Shown piece by piece: positions 1 through 11,118 of a stretch of 33,701 bases of DNA (position 1 is its first letter; each line of letters begins with the position of its first letter). The position numbers and the translations under genes were made by a program. Below the pieces are notes generated by a model. The model saw nothing but the letters and a program-made list of their open reading frames with translations. It had not been told where the DNA came from and ran no database searches. Source of the DNA: Competibacteraceae bacterium UBA6584 (GTDB lineage: Bacteria; Pseudomonadota; Gammaproteobacteria; Competibacterales; Competibacteraceae); assembly GCA_002433805.1 (NCBI GenBank), contig DJIW01000028.1, forward strand, positions 1-33,701. Reading direction: 5' to 3'.

Positions 1-528
1 ATCATGGTCGGCGAAATCCGTGACCTGGAAACCGCCGAAATCGCCATCAAGGCGGCGCAAACCGGCCACATGGTGCTTTCGACCCTGCATACCAACAGCG
101 CGCCGCAGACTCTCAGCCGCTTAATGAACATGGGGGTCGCGCCTTATAACATCGCCTCCAGCGTCACCCTCATCATCGCCCAACGCCTGGCGCGCCGCCT
201 GTGTCAGCACTGTAAGGAGGAAATCAAAATTCCACCGGAGGAGCTGACCAATCAGGGCTTTCGCGAGGATGAGTTGCCAGAACTGATCATTTTCAAAGCC
301 GTGGGCTGCGATCAATGCAACCACGGCTACAAGGGCCGAGTCGGCGTTTATGAAGTCCTGCCGATCTCCGAAGAAATCGGCCGCATCATCATGGAAAGCG
401 GTAACGCCCTGCAGATCGCCGAACAGGCGCGGAAAGAGGGAATCAACGACCTGCGCCGGTCAGGTCTCAACAAAGTCCGCATGGGGCTTACCAGTTTAGA
501 AGAAATCAACCGAGTAACAACGGACTAA
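1..528 (+). CDS. pilB: Type IV pilus assembly ATPase PilB (3' part only)
   Basis: This is the C-terminal part of the hexameric cytoplasmic ATPase that powers pilus extension; the 5' end lies outside the window and the reading frame is open from base 1. The first visible residues, IMVGEIRDLETAEIA, are the Walker B region of the secretion ATPase (GspE/PilB) family, and LSTLHTNSAP is the His box. A tetracysteine zinc site follows: CQHC near residues 65-70 of the visible part and CDQCNHGYKGR about 35 residues later, as in PilB/GspE. About 175 residues are visible, with TAA at 526-528. pilC follows after 5 bp and pilD after that, the normal pilBCD order. The ATPase of a type II secretion system is the alternative, but the adjacent pilD-coaE favours PilB. 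The ATG at base 4 is internal, not the true start. Confidence 0.95.
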   Translation: MMVGEIRDLETAEIAIKAAQTGHMVLSTLHTNSAPQTLSRLMNMGVAPYNIASSVTLIIAQRLARRLCQHCKEEIKIPPEELTNQGFREDELPELIIFKAVGCDQCNHGYKGRVGVYEVLPISEEIGRIIMESGNALQIAEQARKEGINDLRRSGLNKVRMGLTSLEEINRVTTD

Positions 529-533
529 CGGTC

Positions 534-1775
534 GTGGCCAAACAACCTACGCTAGCCAAAACCAAGGCGAAACCAGAAGAACCTACCTTCAAATGGGAAG
601 GAACCGACAAACGGGGCGCCCGCATCAAGGGTGAATTGCGGGCGGCCAACCAAAGCATGATCAAGGCCGAACTTCGCCGTCAGGGCATCATCCCGCTTCG
701 GGTCCGGAAAAAATCCAAACCCCTGCTCGCGTTCGGCGATAGCATAAAATCCAAAGATATCATGCTGTTCACCCGCCAACTCTGCACCATGCTGGGCTCC
801 GGCATCGCGGTGGTGCAAGCCTTGGACATGGTCGGCAACAGCAACAGAAAACCCAAGGTCAAGGAATTGATCTTGAATATTAAGGGCGATGTGGAAAGCG
901 GCACCTCGCTGTCCAAGGCCATGGCCAAGCACCACCTCTATTTCGACGATCTTTATTGCAGCCTGGTTCACGCCGGCGAGGAGGCCGGCGTACTCGAAGT
1001 CTTACTTGATAAGATCGCCACGTATCTCGAAAAATCCGAGGCCTTAAAAGCGAAGGTCAAGAAAGCCTTGACCTATCCCGCCATCGTGTTGGTATTCGCT
1101 TTCGTGGTGACCGCGATTCTATTGATCTTCGTCATTCCAACTTTTGAAGATCTGTTCAAGGGTTTCGGCGCCGAACTGCCGGCGCTGACCCGCTTCGTCA
1201 TCCAAGTTTCGCAAGCTTTTCAAGAGTATTGGTATTTAATCCTGGGCGCGCCTATTGTCGCTATCGTCAGTTTCATCCAGGCGCGCAAGCGTTCCGAAGC
1301 ATTCCGAAAATGGCTGGACCGGATGGTCCTTAAATTGCCGCTGATCGGCGATCTGGTCGCCACCGCCGCCAACGCCCGCTTCGCGCGCACCTTGTCCACG
1401 TTGTTCAGCGGCGGCGTGCCGCTGGTGGACGCCATGGTGAGCGTGGCCGGCGCCACCGGCAATTACGTTTACGAAAAAGCCGTTTTGGACATGCGCGACG
1501 CGGTTTCCATCGGCCAGCAACTGAATTTCGCCATGCGTCAAAGCAGCCTGTTTCCCGACATGGTGATTCAGATGGTGGCCATCGGCGAGGAAGCCGGTTC
1601 GCTCGGCGACATGTTGGCCAAGGTCGCGGATTTCTACGAAGCGGAAGTCGATCAAAAAGTCGATACGCTGACCACCATGATCGAGCCGCTGCTGATGGCC
1701 TTCCTGGCCGGCATCGTCGGCACGCTGGTGATCGCCATGTACCTGCCGATCTTCAAGCTGGCCTCGGCGGTCTGA
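534..1775 (+). CDS. pilC: Type IV pilus inner-membrane platform protein PilC
   Basis: This is the polytopic inner-membrane platform that couples PilB to pilin assembly. The product is 413 residues, close to the usual 405 or so for PilC. It has two T2SF domains: the first at about residues 70-200, starting with LFTRQLCTMLGSGIAV, and the second at about 275-400, starting with FARTLSTLFSGGVPLVDAM. Hydrophobic segments lie at about 180-205, 232-250 and 380-408. The N-terminal 20 residues are rich in lysine and proline. The start is GTG, 5 bp after the pilB stop, with no good Shine-Dalgarno sequence, so translation probably depends on coupling to pilB. pilD follows after 13 bp. A GspF paralogue is the only realistic alternative. 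Confidence 0.95.
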   Translation: MAKQPTLAKTKAKPEEPTFKWEGTDKRGARIKGELRAANQSMIKAELRRQGIIPLRVRKKSKPLLAFGDSIKSKDIMLFTRQLCTMLGSGIAVVQALDMVGNSNRKPKVKELILNIKGDVESGTSLSKAMAKHHLYFDDLYCSLVHAGEEAGVLEVLLDKIATYLEKSEALKAKVKKALTYPAIVLVFAFVVTAILLIFVIPTFEDLFKGFGAELPALTRFVIQVSQAFQEYWYLILGAPIVAIVSFIQARKRSEAFRKWLDRMVLKLPLIGDLVATAANARFARTLSTLFSGGVPLVDAMVSVAGATGNYVYEKAVLDMRDAVSIGQQLNFAMRQSSLFPDMVIQMVAIGEEAGSLGDMLAKVADFYEAEVDQKVDTLTTMIEPLLMAFLAGIVGTLVIAMYLPIFKLASAV

Positions 1776-1788
1776 CGGCGTCGATCCG

Positions 1789-2661
1789 ATGCCGTTACTG
1801 GAACCGCTGGCCGCGTCTCAGGCGTTGTTTACCGTTTTAGCCATCCTTTTGGGGCTGATGGTCGGCAGCTTCCTGAACGTGGTGATCTATCGCTTGCCGC
1901 TGATCATGGAGCGGCAGTGGCGGGCGCAGTGCGCGGAGCTGCTCGAACAACCCGACTCAGCCGCCGGCACGCCGGCCTTGAGCCTGTGGGGTCCGCGCTC
2001 GCAATGTCCGCAATGCGGGCATTTGATCGCGGCGGTGGAAAATATTCCACTGTTTAGCTTTATCCGGCAGCGCGGCCGCTGCGCTCACTGTCGCGCCTCC
2101 ATCAGCATCCAATATCCCTTGGTGGAACTGGCCAGCGGCATTTTGGCCGGCATCGTCGCCTGGAAGTTCGGATTCGGCTGGCCGGCGGCGGCGGCGCTGG
2201 TTTTTACCTGGATTTTGCTGGCGGCGAGCGTCATCGACTTTCATCATCAACTGTTGCCTGACGATCTGGTGCTGCCTCTGCTCTGGCTCGGTTTGGCCAC
2301 GGCGCTGTCCGGGTGGTTCGCGCCTTTGCCGAGCGCGGTGATAGGCGCGATGGCAGGCTACCTTTCACTTTGGTCTGTATACCAACTTTTTCGCTTGTTG
2401 ACCGGCAAGGAAGGCATGGGGCATGGCGACTTTAAACTGTTGGCGGCGCTCGGCGCGTGGACCGGCTGGGAATACCTGGTCACCATCATCATCCTATCTT
2501 CGATGGTGGGCGCGGTTTTCGGCGTGGCGCTAATGGTGTTTCGGGGACGGGAGCGCCAGGTTCCGATGCCGTTCGGCCCCTTTCTGGCCGCCGCTGGTTG
2601 GATCGCGCTGCTCTGGGGCGAGACAATCCATCGAATCTATTTGAACTGGTTGGGATTTTGA
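1789..2661 (+). CDS. pilD: Prepilin leader peptidase / N-methyltransferase PilD
   Basis: This is an inner-membrane aspartyl protease that cleaves the leader of type IV prepilins and pseudopilins and then N-methylates the new N terminus. The 290-residue product has the GSFLNVVIYRLP segment at about 26-37, the cytoplasmic zinc site formed by Cys73/Cys76 (CPQC) and Cys98/Cys101 (CAHC), and the two catalytic aspartates: Asp150 in SVIDFHHQLLPDD and Asp214 in the GxGD-type motif GMGHGDFKLL. About seven hydrophobic segments are visible. The presence of the zinc site indicates the bifunctional form rather than a peptidase-only version. The stop codon lies 2 bp before the coaE GTG start, so the genes are coupled. 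No pilin gene is in the window. Confidence 0.95.
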   Translation: MPLLEPLAASQALFTVLAILLGLMVGSFLNVVIYRLPLIMERQWRAQCAELLEQPDSAAGTPALSLWGPRSQCPQCGHLIAAVENIPLFSFIRQRGRCAHCRASISIQYPLVELASGILAGIVAWKFGFGWPAAAALVFTWILLAASVIDFHHQLLPDDLVLPLLWLGLATALSGWFAPLPSAVIGAMAGYLSLWSVYQLFRLLTGKEGMGHGDFKLLAALGAWTGWEYLVTIIILSSMVGAVFGVALMVFRGRERQVPMPFGPFLAAAGWIALLWGETIHRIYLNWLGF

Positions 2662-2663
2662 AC

Positions 2664-3266
2664 GTGCTGGTGATCGGCTTGACCGGCGGCATCGGCAGCG
2701 GCAAGACCGCCGTCAGCGACCGGTTCGCGCGCCGTGGCGTGCCCGTCATCGATACCGATCTCATCGCCCGCGAACTGGTCGAGCCCGGCCAACCGGCCTT
2801 GGCGGAAATCGTTGCCGCCTTTGGCCTGGCTTGTTTGGACGCCGCAGGCCGGCTGCGGCGTGATTACCTGCGCGAGCGGGTTTTTACCGATCCCGAAGGC
2901 CGCCGGCGGCTCGAAGCAATTTTGCATCCCCGCGTTCGGACGGCGATGCGGGTTCGCGTCGCCAGTTTGGACGCGCCTTACTGCCTGGTGGTGATTCCGC
3001 TGTTGGTGGAAACGGGCATGACCGATTGGGTGGATCGGATTGTGGTGGTCGACGCGCCGGAATCCGAGCAGATTCGCCGGGTCATGGCGCGGGACGGGGC
3101 CAGCGAGCAACAGGCCCGCCGGATTCTGGACGCGCAAGCTCAGCGCGATGAACGCCTGTCTCACGCGGATGACGTATTGGAAAATACCGGCGACCTGGAT
3201 GCGTTAGACGACCGCATAGCGGTGTTGCACGAGCGTTATTTGGCTTTGGCTGAAGCCAAGCCGTGA
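2664..3266 (+). CDS. coaE: Dephospho-CoA kinase
   Basis: This enzyme catalyses the last step of coenzyme A synthesis, ATP-dependent phosphorylation of the 3'-OH of dephospho-CoA, in the cytosol. From the GTG at 2664 the product is 200 residues, like the family (about 200-206). It begins MLVIGLTGGIGSGKT, which carries the P-loop at residues 8-15, and continues with VIDTDLIARELV, the substrate-binding DTD motif near 32-34. The LID-type region follows at about 110-150 (VVDAPESEQIRRVMARDG). The open frame extends upstream into pilD, but the family N terminus begins at this GTG; TTG at 2658, overlapping the pilD stop, is the other possible start. The pilD-coaE pairing is common in gammaproteobacteria. 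Confidence 0.95.
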   Translation: MLVIGLTGGIGSGKTAVSDRFARRGVPVIDTDLIARELVEPGQPALAEIVAAFGLACLDAAGRLRRDYLRERVFTDPEGRRRLEAILHPRVRTAMRVRVASLDAPYCLVVIPLLVETGMTDWVDRIVVVDAPESEQIRRVMARDGASEQQARRILDAQAQRDERLSHADDVLENTGDLDALDDRIAVLHERYLALAEAKP

Positions 3267-3354
3267 AGGCGAAGGCAATGGACTAGCCTGCAACGTTCGG
3301 AGCTCCTTTCTTTGCATTTTAGCTTGTTGCGCTGTAACCAACGTCCTTGCGCGC

Positions 3355-3358
3355 GAGG
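3355..3358 (+). promoter_or_regulatory. Ribosome binding site that fixes the zapD start
   Basis: GAGG lies 6 nt before the GTG at 3365. The in-frame TTG at 3347 has no comparable sequence in front of it, so the GTG is preferred. Confidence 0.6.
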
Positions 3359-3364
3359 TTTTGC

Positions 3365-4135
3365 GTGTTTCAAACCGTCTGTTACGAACAACCGCTCAAC
3401 GAACGAGTTCGCTCGCTATTGCGACTGGAGTTTTTGTTTCAACAGGTCGAATACGCCATCGAAAAGCCGTCGACATGGGATACGCGCGTGGCCTTGCAGG
3501 GTTTATTCGATATTCTGACGTTGACCGTGCGTAATGAATTCAAACGGGAGTTGCTCAAGGAGCTCGACCGCCACGCGACCACCCTGGGCCGGCTACGGCA
3601 AACCCCCCGAATCGATGTGGCCGCCCTCGACCGCGTGCTGGCGGAAATCGGCGGGGTGATCGATCAAGTGCGCCGCCAAGACAACCAGTTGCAAGAAGCG
3701 GTGCGGCAAACCGACTTTTTGAGCGCTGCTTACAAGCGCAGCCACGCGCCCGGCGGTTCCTGTCAGTTCGATGTCCCCGCTCTCCATCATTGGTTACAGT
3801 TCGACTATCCGACGCGCGTCGATCATCTGCGCACTTGGCTGTCGCCCTTTAGCTCGATGCGGTCCGCGATCACGCTGATCCTTCGGATGATCCGCGATAG
3901 CGCAACACCAAAACCCGAAGTCGCCGCGCAGGGCTTTTTCCAACGCGCGTTGGACAGCGTGTCCCCCCACCAATTGATTAGGGTGCTGATGCCCGCCGGC
4001 CAACCCTGTTTTCCCGAAATCAGCGGCGGCCGGCACCGCTTCACCATCCACTTTCTGGAACAGCCCGATCCCAATTTGCGCGCGGTTCAGAGCACGGCCG
4101 ATATCGCCTTCGAACTCGCGTGCTGCGCGATCTGA
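3365..4135 (+). CDS. zapD: Cell division protein ZapD (Z-ring crosslinker)
   Basis: ZapD (formerly YacF) is a cytoplasmic protein that binds the FtsZ C-terminal peptide and bundles protofilaments. The product is 256 residues against 247 in E. coli. Diagnostic stretches are YEQPLNERVRSLLRLEFLF near the N terminus (E. coli has EHPLNEKMRTWLRIEFL), RELLKELDRHATTL, SCQFDVPALHHWL, and the C-terminal FELACC, which ends the E. coli protein. I start it at GTG 3365 because GAGG at 3355-3358 lies 6 nt upstream and the resulting N terminus matches the family; a TTG at 3347 would add six unconserved residues. The last 49 bp overlap the 3' end of mutT on the other strand. The small gene yacG, which often follows zapD, is absent. 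Confidence 0.93.
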   Translation: MFQTVCYEQPLNERVRSLLRLEFLFQQVEYAIEKPSTWDTRVALQGLFDILTLTVRNEFKRELLKELDRHATTLGRLRQTPRIDVAALDRVLAEIGGVIDQVRRQDNQLQEAVRQTDFLSAAYKRSHAPGGSCQFDVPALHHWLQFDYPTRVDHLRTWLSPFSSMRSAITLILRMIRDSATPKPEVAAQGFFQRALDSVSPHQLIRVLMPAGQPCFPEISGGRHRFTIHFLEQPDPNLRAVQSTADIAFELACCAI

Positions 4136-4542
4136 AAGCTCGCGATCAGCTGCGTGATAATCGCTTGGTCGGCGGCGGGAAACGGGAAGGCGGGCAAATC
4201 CGACGCTTTCACCCAAGCCAAGGGTTGGCCTTCGCGGCCGCGCGGTTCTCCCCGGTAGGCGAGCACCCGCCACACTTCGAGCGAAACGGTTTTATCGGAA
4301 TACGCATGATCCACTCGCAACCAAGGTTCGGCGGTTTGCAATTGGATTCCGAGTTCTTCAAACAATTCGCGCCGCAGCGCGGCCTCGACCGTTTCACCCG
4401 GTTCCAGCTTGCCGCCGGGGAACTCCCACAATCCGCCTTGATGGGCCTGTCGGGGCCGCCGGGCGATCAGCACCGCGCCGGTATCGTCGCTGATAATGCC
4501 GACCGCCACTCGCACGGCCGGCCCGACCCAGGCCGCGCTCAT
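4087..4542 (-). CDS. mutT: 8-oxo-dGTP diphosphatase MutT (Nudix)
   Basis: This cytosolic Nudix hydrolase removes 8-oxo-dGTP from the nucleotide pool and prevents A:T to C:G transversions. The product is 151 residues, starting MSAAWVGPAVRVAVGIISDD. The Nudix box GGKLEPGETVEAALRRELFEELGI fits GX5EX7REUXEEXGU, with catalytic glutamates in RELFEELG. LWEFPGGK and the later EGQPLAWV match MutT proper. Only the Nudix domain is present; the thiE-like extension fused to MutT in Pseudomonas is missing. ATG 4542 overlaps the argJ TGA in an ATGA junction, so the genes are translationally coupled. A longer open frame upstream overlaps argJ and is not conserved. The last 49 bp overlap the 3' end of zapD on the + strand. 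Confidence 0.94.
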   Translation of the reverse strand: MSAAWVGPAVRVAVGIISDDTGAVLIARRPRQAHQGGLWEFPGGKLEPGETVEAALRRELFEELGIQLQTAEPWLRVDHAYSDKTVSLEVWRVLAYRGEPRGREGQPLAWVKASDLPAFPFPAADQAIITQLIASFQIAQHASSKAISAVL

Positions 4543-5729
4543 GTCCGATACTCGGCGTTGATGCGCACATAATCGAACGATAAGTCGGTCGTCCAAATCC
4601 GCGCGCTGGCGCCGCCTCGCCCCAATGCCACCCGGATGGTGATTTCGGATTGCCGCATGACCTGCTGGCCTTGCGCTTCCGTATAATCCGCCGCGCGGCC
4701 GCCCTCGCGGACAAGGCAAAGCCCGTCAAGATGGATCGCAACCCGCTCCAGGTTCAAATCCGACAAGCCGGCCCGGCCCACCGCCGCCAGAATTCGCCCC
4801 CAATTGGGATCGGAGGCGAAGAAGGCGGTCTTGATCAGCGGCGAATGGGCTATGGTGTAGGCCACTTGCCGGCATTCCGCCTCATTCACCCCCCCTTCGA
4901 CCGCGACCGTGATGAACTTGGTCGCGCCCTCGCCATCGCGGATGATGGCTTGAGCCAACTCGATGCAGACTTCGCGCAACAGCGTGGCAAACGGGTCGCA
5001 TTCGCCGCTGTGCTCGGAGATCGCCACGCCGGCTCGGCCCGTCGCCAACAGCACGCAAGCATCGTTGGTCGAGGTATCGCCATCCACCGTGATGGCGTTA
5101 AACGACTCGGCGGCTGCGGCGGCTAACATCCGCTGTAACGCGGCTTGAGACACGGCGGCGTCGGTGGCGATAAAGGCGAGCATGGTGGCCATGTCCGGCC
5201 GGATCATCCCCGCGCCCTTGGCGATGCCGGTCACCGTCACCGGCTTGCCGTCGATGAGCGAGCTCCGCGTCGCCCATTTAGGCCGGGTGTCCGTAGTCAT
5301 GATCCCGCGAGCCGCATCCTCCCAACCCTCCGGTCGCAACGCCGCCAGCGCGGCCGGCAATCCCGCGATCAAGCGCGAAAGGGGCAGCGGTTCGCCGATG
5401 ACGCCGGTCGAAAACGGCAGTACCTCCTCCGTCGAACAAGCGGTCTGTTCGGCCAAGGCCCGACAGCTCGCCTCAGCGTCCAACAGACCCTGCCGGCCGG
5501 TGCCGGCGTTGGCGTTGCCGGTATTGATCACCAAATAGCGGGGACGGGCGGCGGCCAAATGCGCGCGCGCGACCGTCACCGGAGCCGCGCAAAAGGCATT
5601 TTGAGTGAATACGGCGGCGGCCTCGGTTCCAGCGGCGGCCTCAATCACCACCAGATCGCGGCGGTCGGGATACTTGATGCCGGCGCAAACGGTCCCCAAT
5701 CGAATGCCATCGACAGTCAGCGGTTCCAT
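4539..5729 (-). CDS. argJ: Bifunctional glutamate N-acetyltransferase / ornithine acetyltransferase ArgJ
   Basis: ArgJ transfers acetyl from N-acetylornithine to glutamate in the cyclic arginine pathway and, in bifunctional forms, also makes N-acetylglutamate from acetyl-CoA. The product is 396 residues. The self-cleavage region is KGAGMIRPDMATMLAF; Thr182 in MATML is the expected N-terminal nucleophile of the beta chain. The STGVIGEPLP stretch (Thr108, Gly109) forms the oxyanion hole, and TNDACVLLATG and SDPNWGRILAAVGRAG are also conserved. The start ATG 5729 has GGGAG 6 nt upstream; open frame further upstream is a shadow of secA. The secA stop lies 13 bp upstream. The secA-argJ-mutT order matches Pseudomonas. 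Sequence alone does not settle whether it uses acetyl-CoA. Confidence 0.96.
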   Translation of the reverse strand: MEPLTVDGIRLGTVCAGIKYPDRRDLVVIEAAAGTEAAAVFTQNAFCAAPVTVARAHLAAARPRYLVINTGNANAGTGRQGLLDAEASCRALAEQTACSTEEVLPFSTGVIGEPLPLSRLIAGLPAALAALRPEGWEDAARGIMTTDTRPKWATRSSLIDGKPVTVTGIAKGAGMIRPDMATMLAFIATDAAVSQAALQRMLAAAAAESFNAITVDGDTSTNDACVLLATGRAGVAISEHSGECDPFATLLREVCIELAQAIIRDGEGATKFITVAVEGGVNEAECRQVAYTIAHSPLIKTAFFASDPNWGRILAAVGRAGLSDLNLERVAIHLDGLCLVREGGRAADYTEAQGQQVMRQSEITIRVALGRGGASARIWTTDLSFDYVRINAEYRT

Positions 5730-5742
5730 TCGAAGCTCCCGT

Positions 5743-8466
<2,724 letters not shown>

Positions 8467-8590
8467 CAATCGTGAGCCTTTCCTTCGTCGCTCGAACAAA
8501 CGCTAGTCAAGCTGTGAGATCAGTTCGGACAAACGGAAATCATAACTCAGCGGCGGGATTTTTGCGTGAGGCGCGGCGCGGGCGACGGGC
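8467..8590 (-). other. secA leader region
   Basis: This spacer lies between the lpxC terminator and secA. It must hold the secA promoter if the terminator works. On the - strand a TATGAT at 8544-8539 resembles a -10 box, but I see no convincing -35 at the right distance. No SecM-like open frame with an arrest peptide is present. Confidence 0.35.
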
Positions 8591-8632
8591 TTAAAAACGA
8601 AAACGGCTTTCCGACCATAAGCCGGAAAGCCG
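8591..8632 (-). terminator. Intrinsic terminator after lpxC
   Basis: A perfect 10-bp stem (8604-8613 pairs with 8623-8632; CGGCTTTCCG with its complement) with a 9-nt loop is followed on the - strand by TTTTCGTTTTT. It lies 34 bp beyond the lpxC stop and would end transcripts coming from the dcw cluster before secA. Confidence 0.85.
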
Positions 8633-8665
8633 CGCTGAATCTGAGGGCGAGCGTTGAAAATTCGC

Positions 8666-9580
8666 TCAGCGTGACGCCTGGGCCGGTTGCAGGTAGGAAA
8701 TCGGCACCTGCCGCTCGTCGCTGAAAGTCACCTCCTCCCAAGCCGTTTCATCCGCCAGCAAGGCGCGCAACAGCCGGTTGTTGAGGGCGTGGCCGGATTT
8801 ATAGCCGTTGAAGGCGCCGATCAAACTCCGCCCCAGCAAATAAAGATCGCCGATGGCGTCCAAAATCTTGTGCTTGACGAATTCGTCCTCGTAACGCAGG
8901 CCGTCTTCATTGAGGATTCGATAGTCGTCGACCACGATGGCGTTATCGAGAGTGCCGCCTAAGGCCAGCCGCCGCTCGCGCAGGTATTCCAAGTCGCGCA
9001 TGAAGCCGAAGGTGCGCGCCCGGCTGACTTCCTTGACGAAGGAGGTGGTCGAAAAATCCACCGCCGCGTGTTGGTTGCGCCCCTTGAACAGCGGGTGGTC
9101 GAAGGCGATGGTGAATTCGACCTTGAACCCGTCGAAGGGGTCGAAGCGCGCCCATTTGTCGCCGTCTTCCACCCTGATCGGACGCTTGATGCGAATGAAG
9201 CGCTTGGGGACGTTCTGCTCCTCGATGCCGGCCGACTGAATCAAAAACACGAAAGGCCCGGCGCTGCCGTCCATGATCGGCACTTCGGCGGCGCTGACGT
9301 CCACATAAGCGTTGTCGATGCCGAGCCCCGCGAACGCCGACAGCAAATGCTCCACCGTGGAAATGCGGACATTGCCCTTGACCAACGAGGTGGACAGTTG
9401 GGTATCGCCGACGTTTTGCGGACACGCCTTGATTTCAACCGGTTCCGGCAAGTCGACCCGCCGAAACACGATCCCGGCGTCAGGCGCCGCCGGTCGCAGC
9501 GTCAAATAGACCTTATCGCCGGTGTGCAGGCCGACGCCGGTCGCCCGAATGCTGTTTTTCAAGGTTCGCTGCCTAATCAT
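8666..9580 (-). CDS. lpxC: UDP-3-O-acyl-N-acetylglucosamine deacetylase LpxC
   Basis: LpxC is the zinc enzyme for the committed step of lipid A synthesis. The product is 304 residues (E. coli 305). It opens MIRQRTLKNSIRATGVGLHTG. The zinc ligands are visible at the expected places: His78 in STVEHLLSAFAG, His237 and Asp241 in VKHKILDAIGDLYLLG; the catalytic His264 is in KSGHALNN. ATG 9580 has a GGGGGA Shine-Dalgarno sequence about 6 nt upstream; open frame further upstream is not conserved. It is separated from ftsZ by about 307 bp, so it may have its own promoter in addition to read-through from ftsZ. A strong terminator follows. In E. coli LpxC amount is set by FtsH proteolysis through its C-terminal tail; the tail here ends SYLQPAQASR. 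Confidence 0.97.
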   Translation of the reverse strand: MIRQRTLKNSIRATGVGLHTGDKVYLTLRPAAPDAGIVFRRVDLPEPVEIKACPQNVGDTQLSTSLVKGNVRISTVEHLLSAFAGLGIDNAYVDVSAAEVPIMDGSAGPFVFLIQSAGIEEQNVPKRFIRIKRPIRVEDGDKWARFDPFDGFKVEFTIAFDHPLFKGRNQHAAVDFSTTSFVKEVSRARTFGFMRDLEYLRERRLALGGTLDNAIVVDDYRILNEDGLRYEDEFVKHKILDAIGDLYLLGRSLIGAFNGYKSGHALNNRLLRALLADETAWEEVTFSDERQVPISYLQPAQASR

Positions 9581-9887
9581 GTTAGGTCCCCCAACACGTC
9601 GATTGAACTGGAGCTTGGTGCCTTGGAGCGGCGCGCGGGAGCGCAGCCGTTGGATCGACCGACCCGCTTTCAGCAGCCGGTCGGGCCCCAACACACACCT
9701 TCAGGCGTTGCGGTCAAGATACCACATTCCGTCGCTAATCCGCAACTTTTGTTTCCCAATCGCAACTAATACTGTTGCTAAGTTGAGAAACCCTGGGCTC
9801 CTAGCCGAACCGCAGTGATCGCCGGTCGAGGGCGGCAGCGTGGCCCTCGATCCGCCGGTCATCGCGCCAACCTGACACCGCGCCGGC
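9581..9887 (-). other. ftsZ-lpxC intergenic region
   Basis: This 307-bp stretch holds no gene. On the - strand, reading from ftsZ, it has a hairpin (9826-9832 with 9844-9850, TCGAGGG stem, extendable through a bulge), but no U tract follows, so it is not a clear terminator. A possible lpxC promoter lies further on and is listed separately. The part at 9720-9790 is more AT-rich than its surroundings. Confidence 0.5.
9716..9745 (-). promoter_or_regulatory. Possible lpxC promoter
   Basis: On the - strand, TTGCGG (9745-9740) and TATCTT (9721-9716) are separated by 18 nt in the AT-richer part of the ftsZ-lpxC gap. Each matches only four of six consensus positions, so this is a weak prediction supported mainly by its location. 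Confidence 0.25.
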
Positions 9888-11060
<1,173 letters not shown>

Positions 11061-11118
11061 GGCTTCTCCTCAATGAATGATTTGTAAACCGATCCCGAAT
11101 CTAAAGAGCGACCGAACG

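Noticed and set aside
9762..9778. GCAAC-7 nt-GTTGC inverted repeat upstream of lpxC
   Set aside because: Short arms and no promoter placed to make use of it; likely chance.
9826..9850. Hairpin after ftsZ as a terminator
   Set aside because: The TCGAGGG stem is real, but no run of U follows on the - strand.
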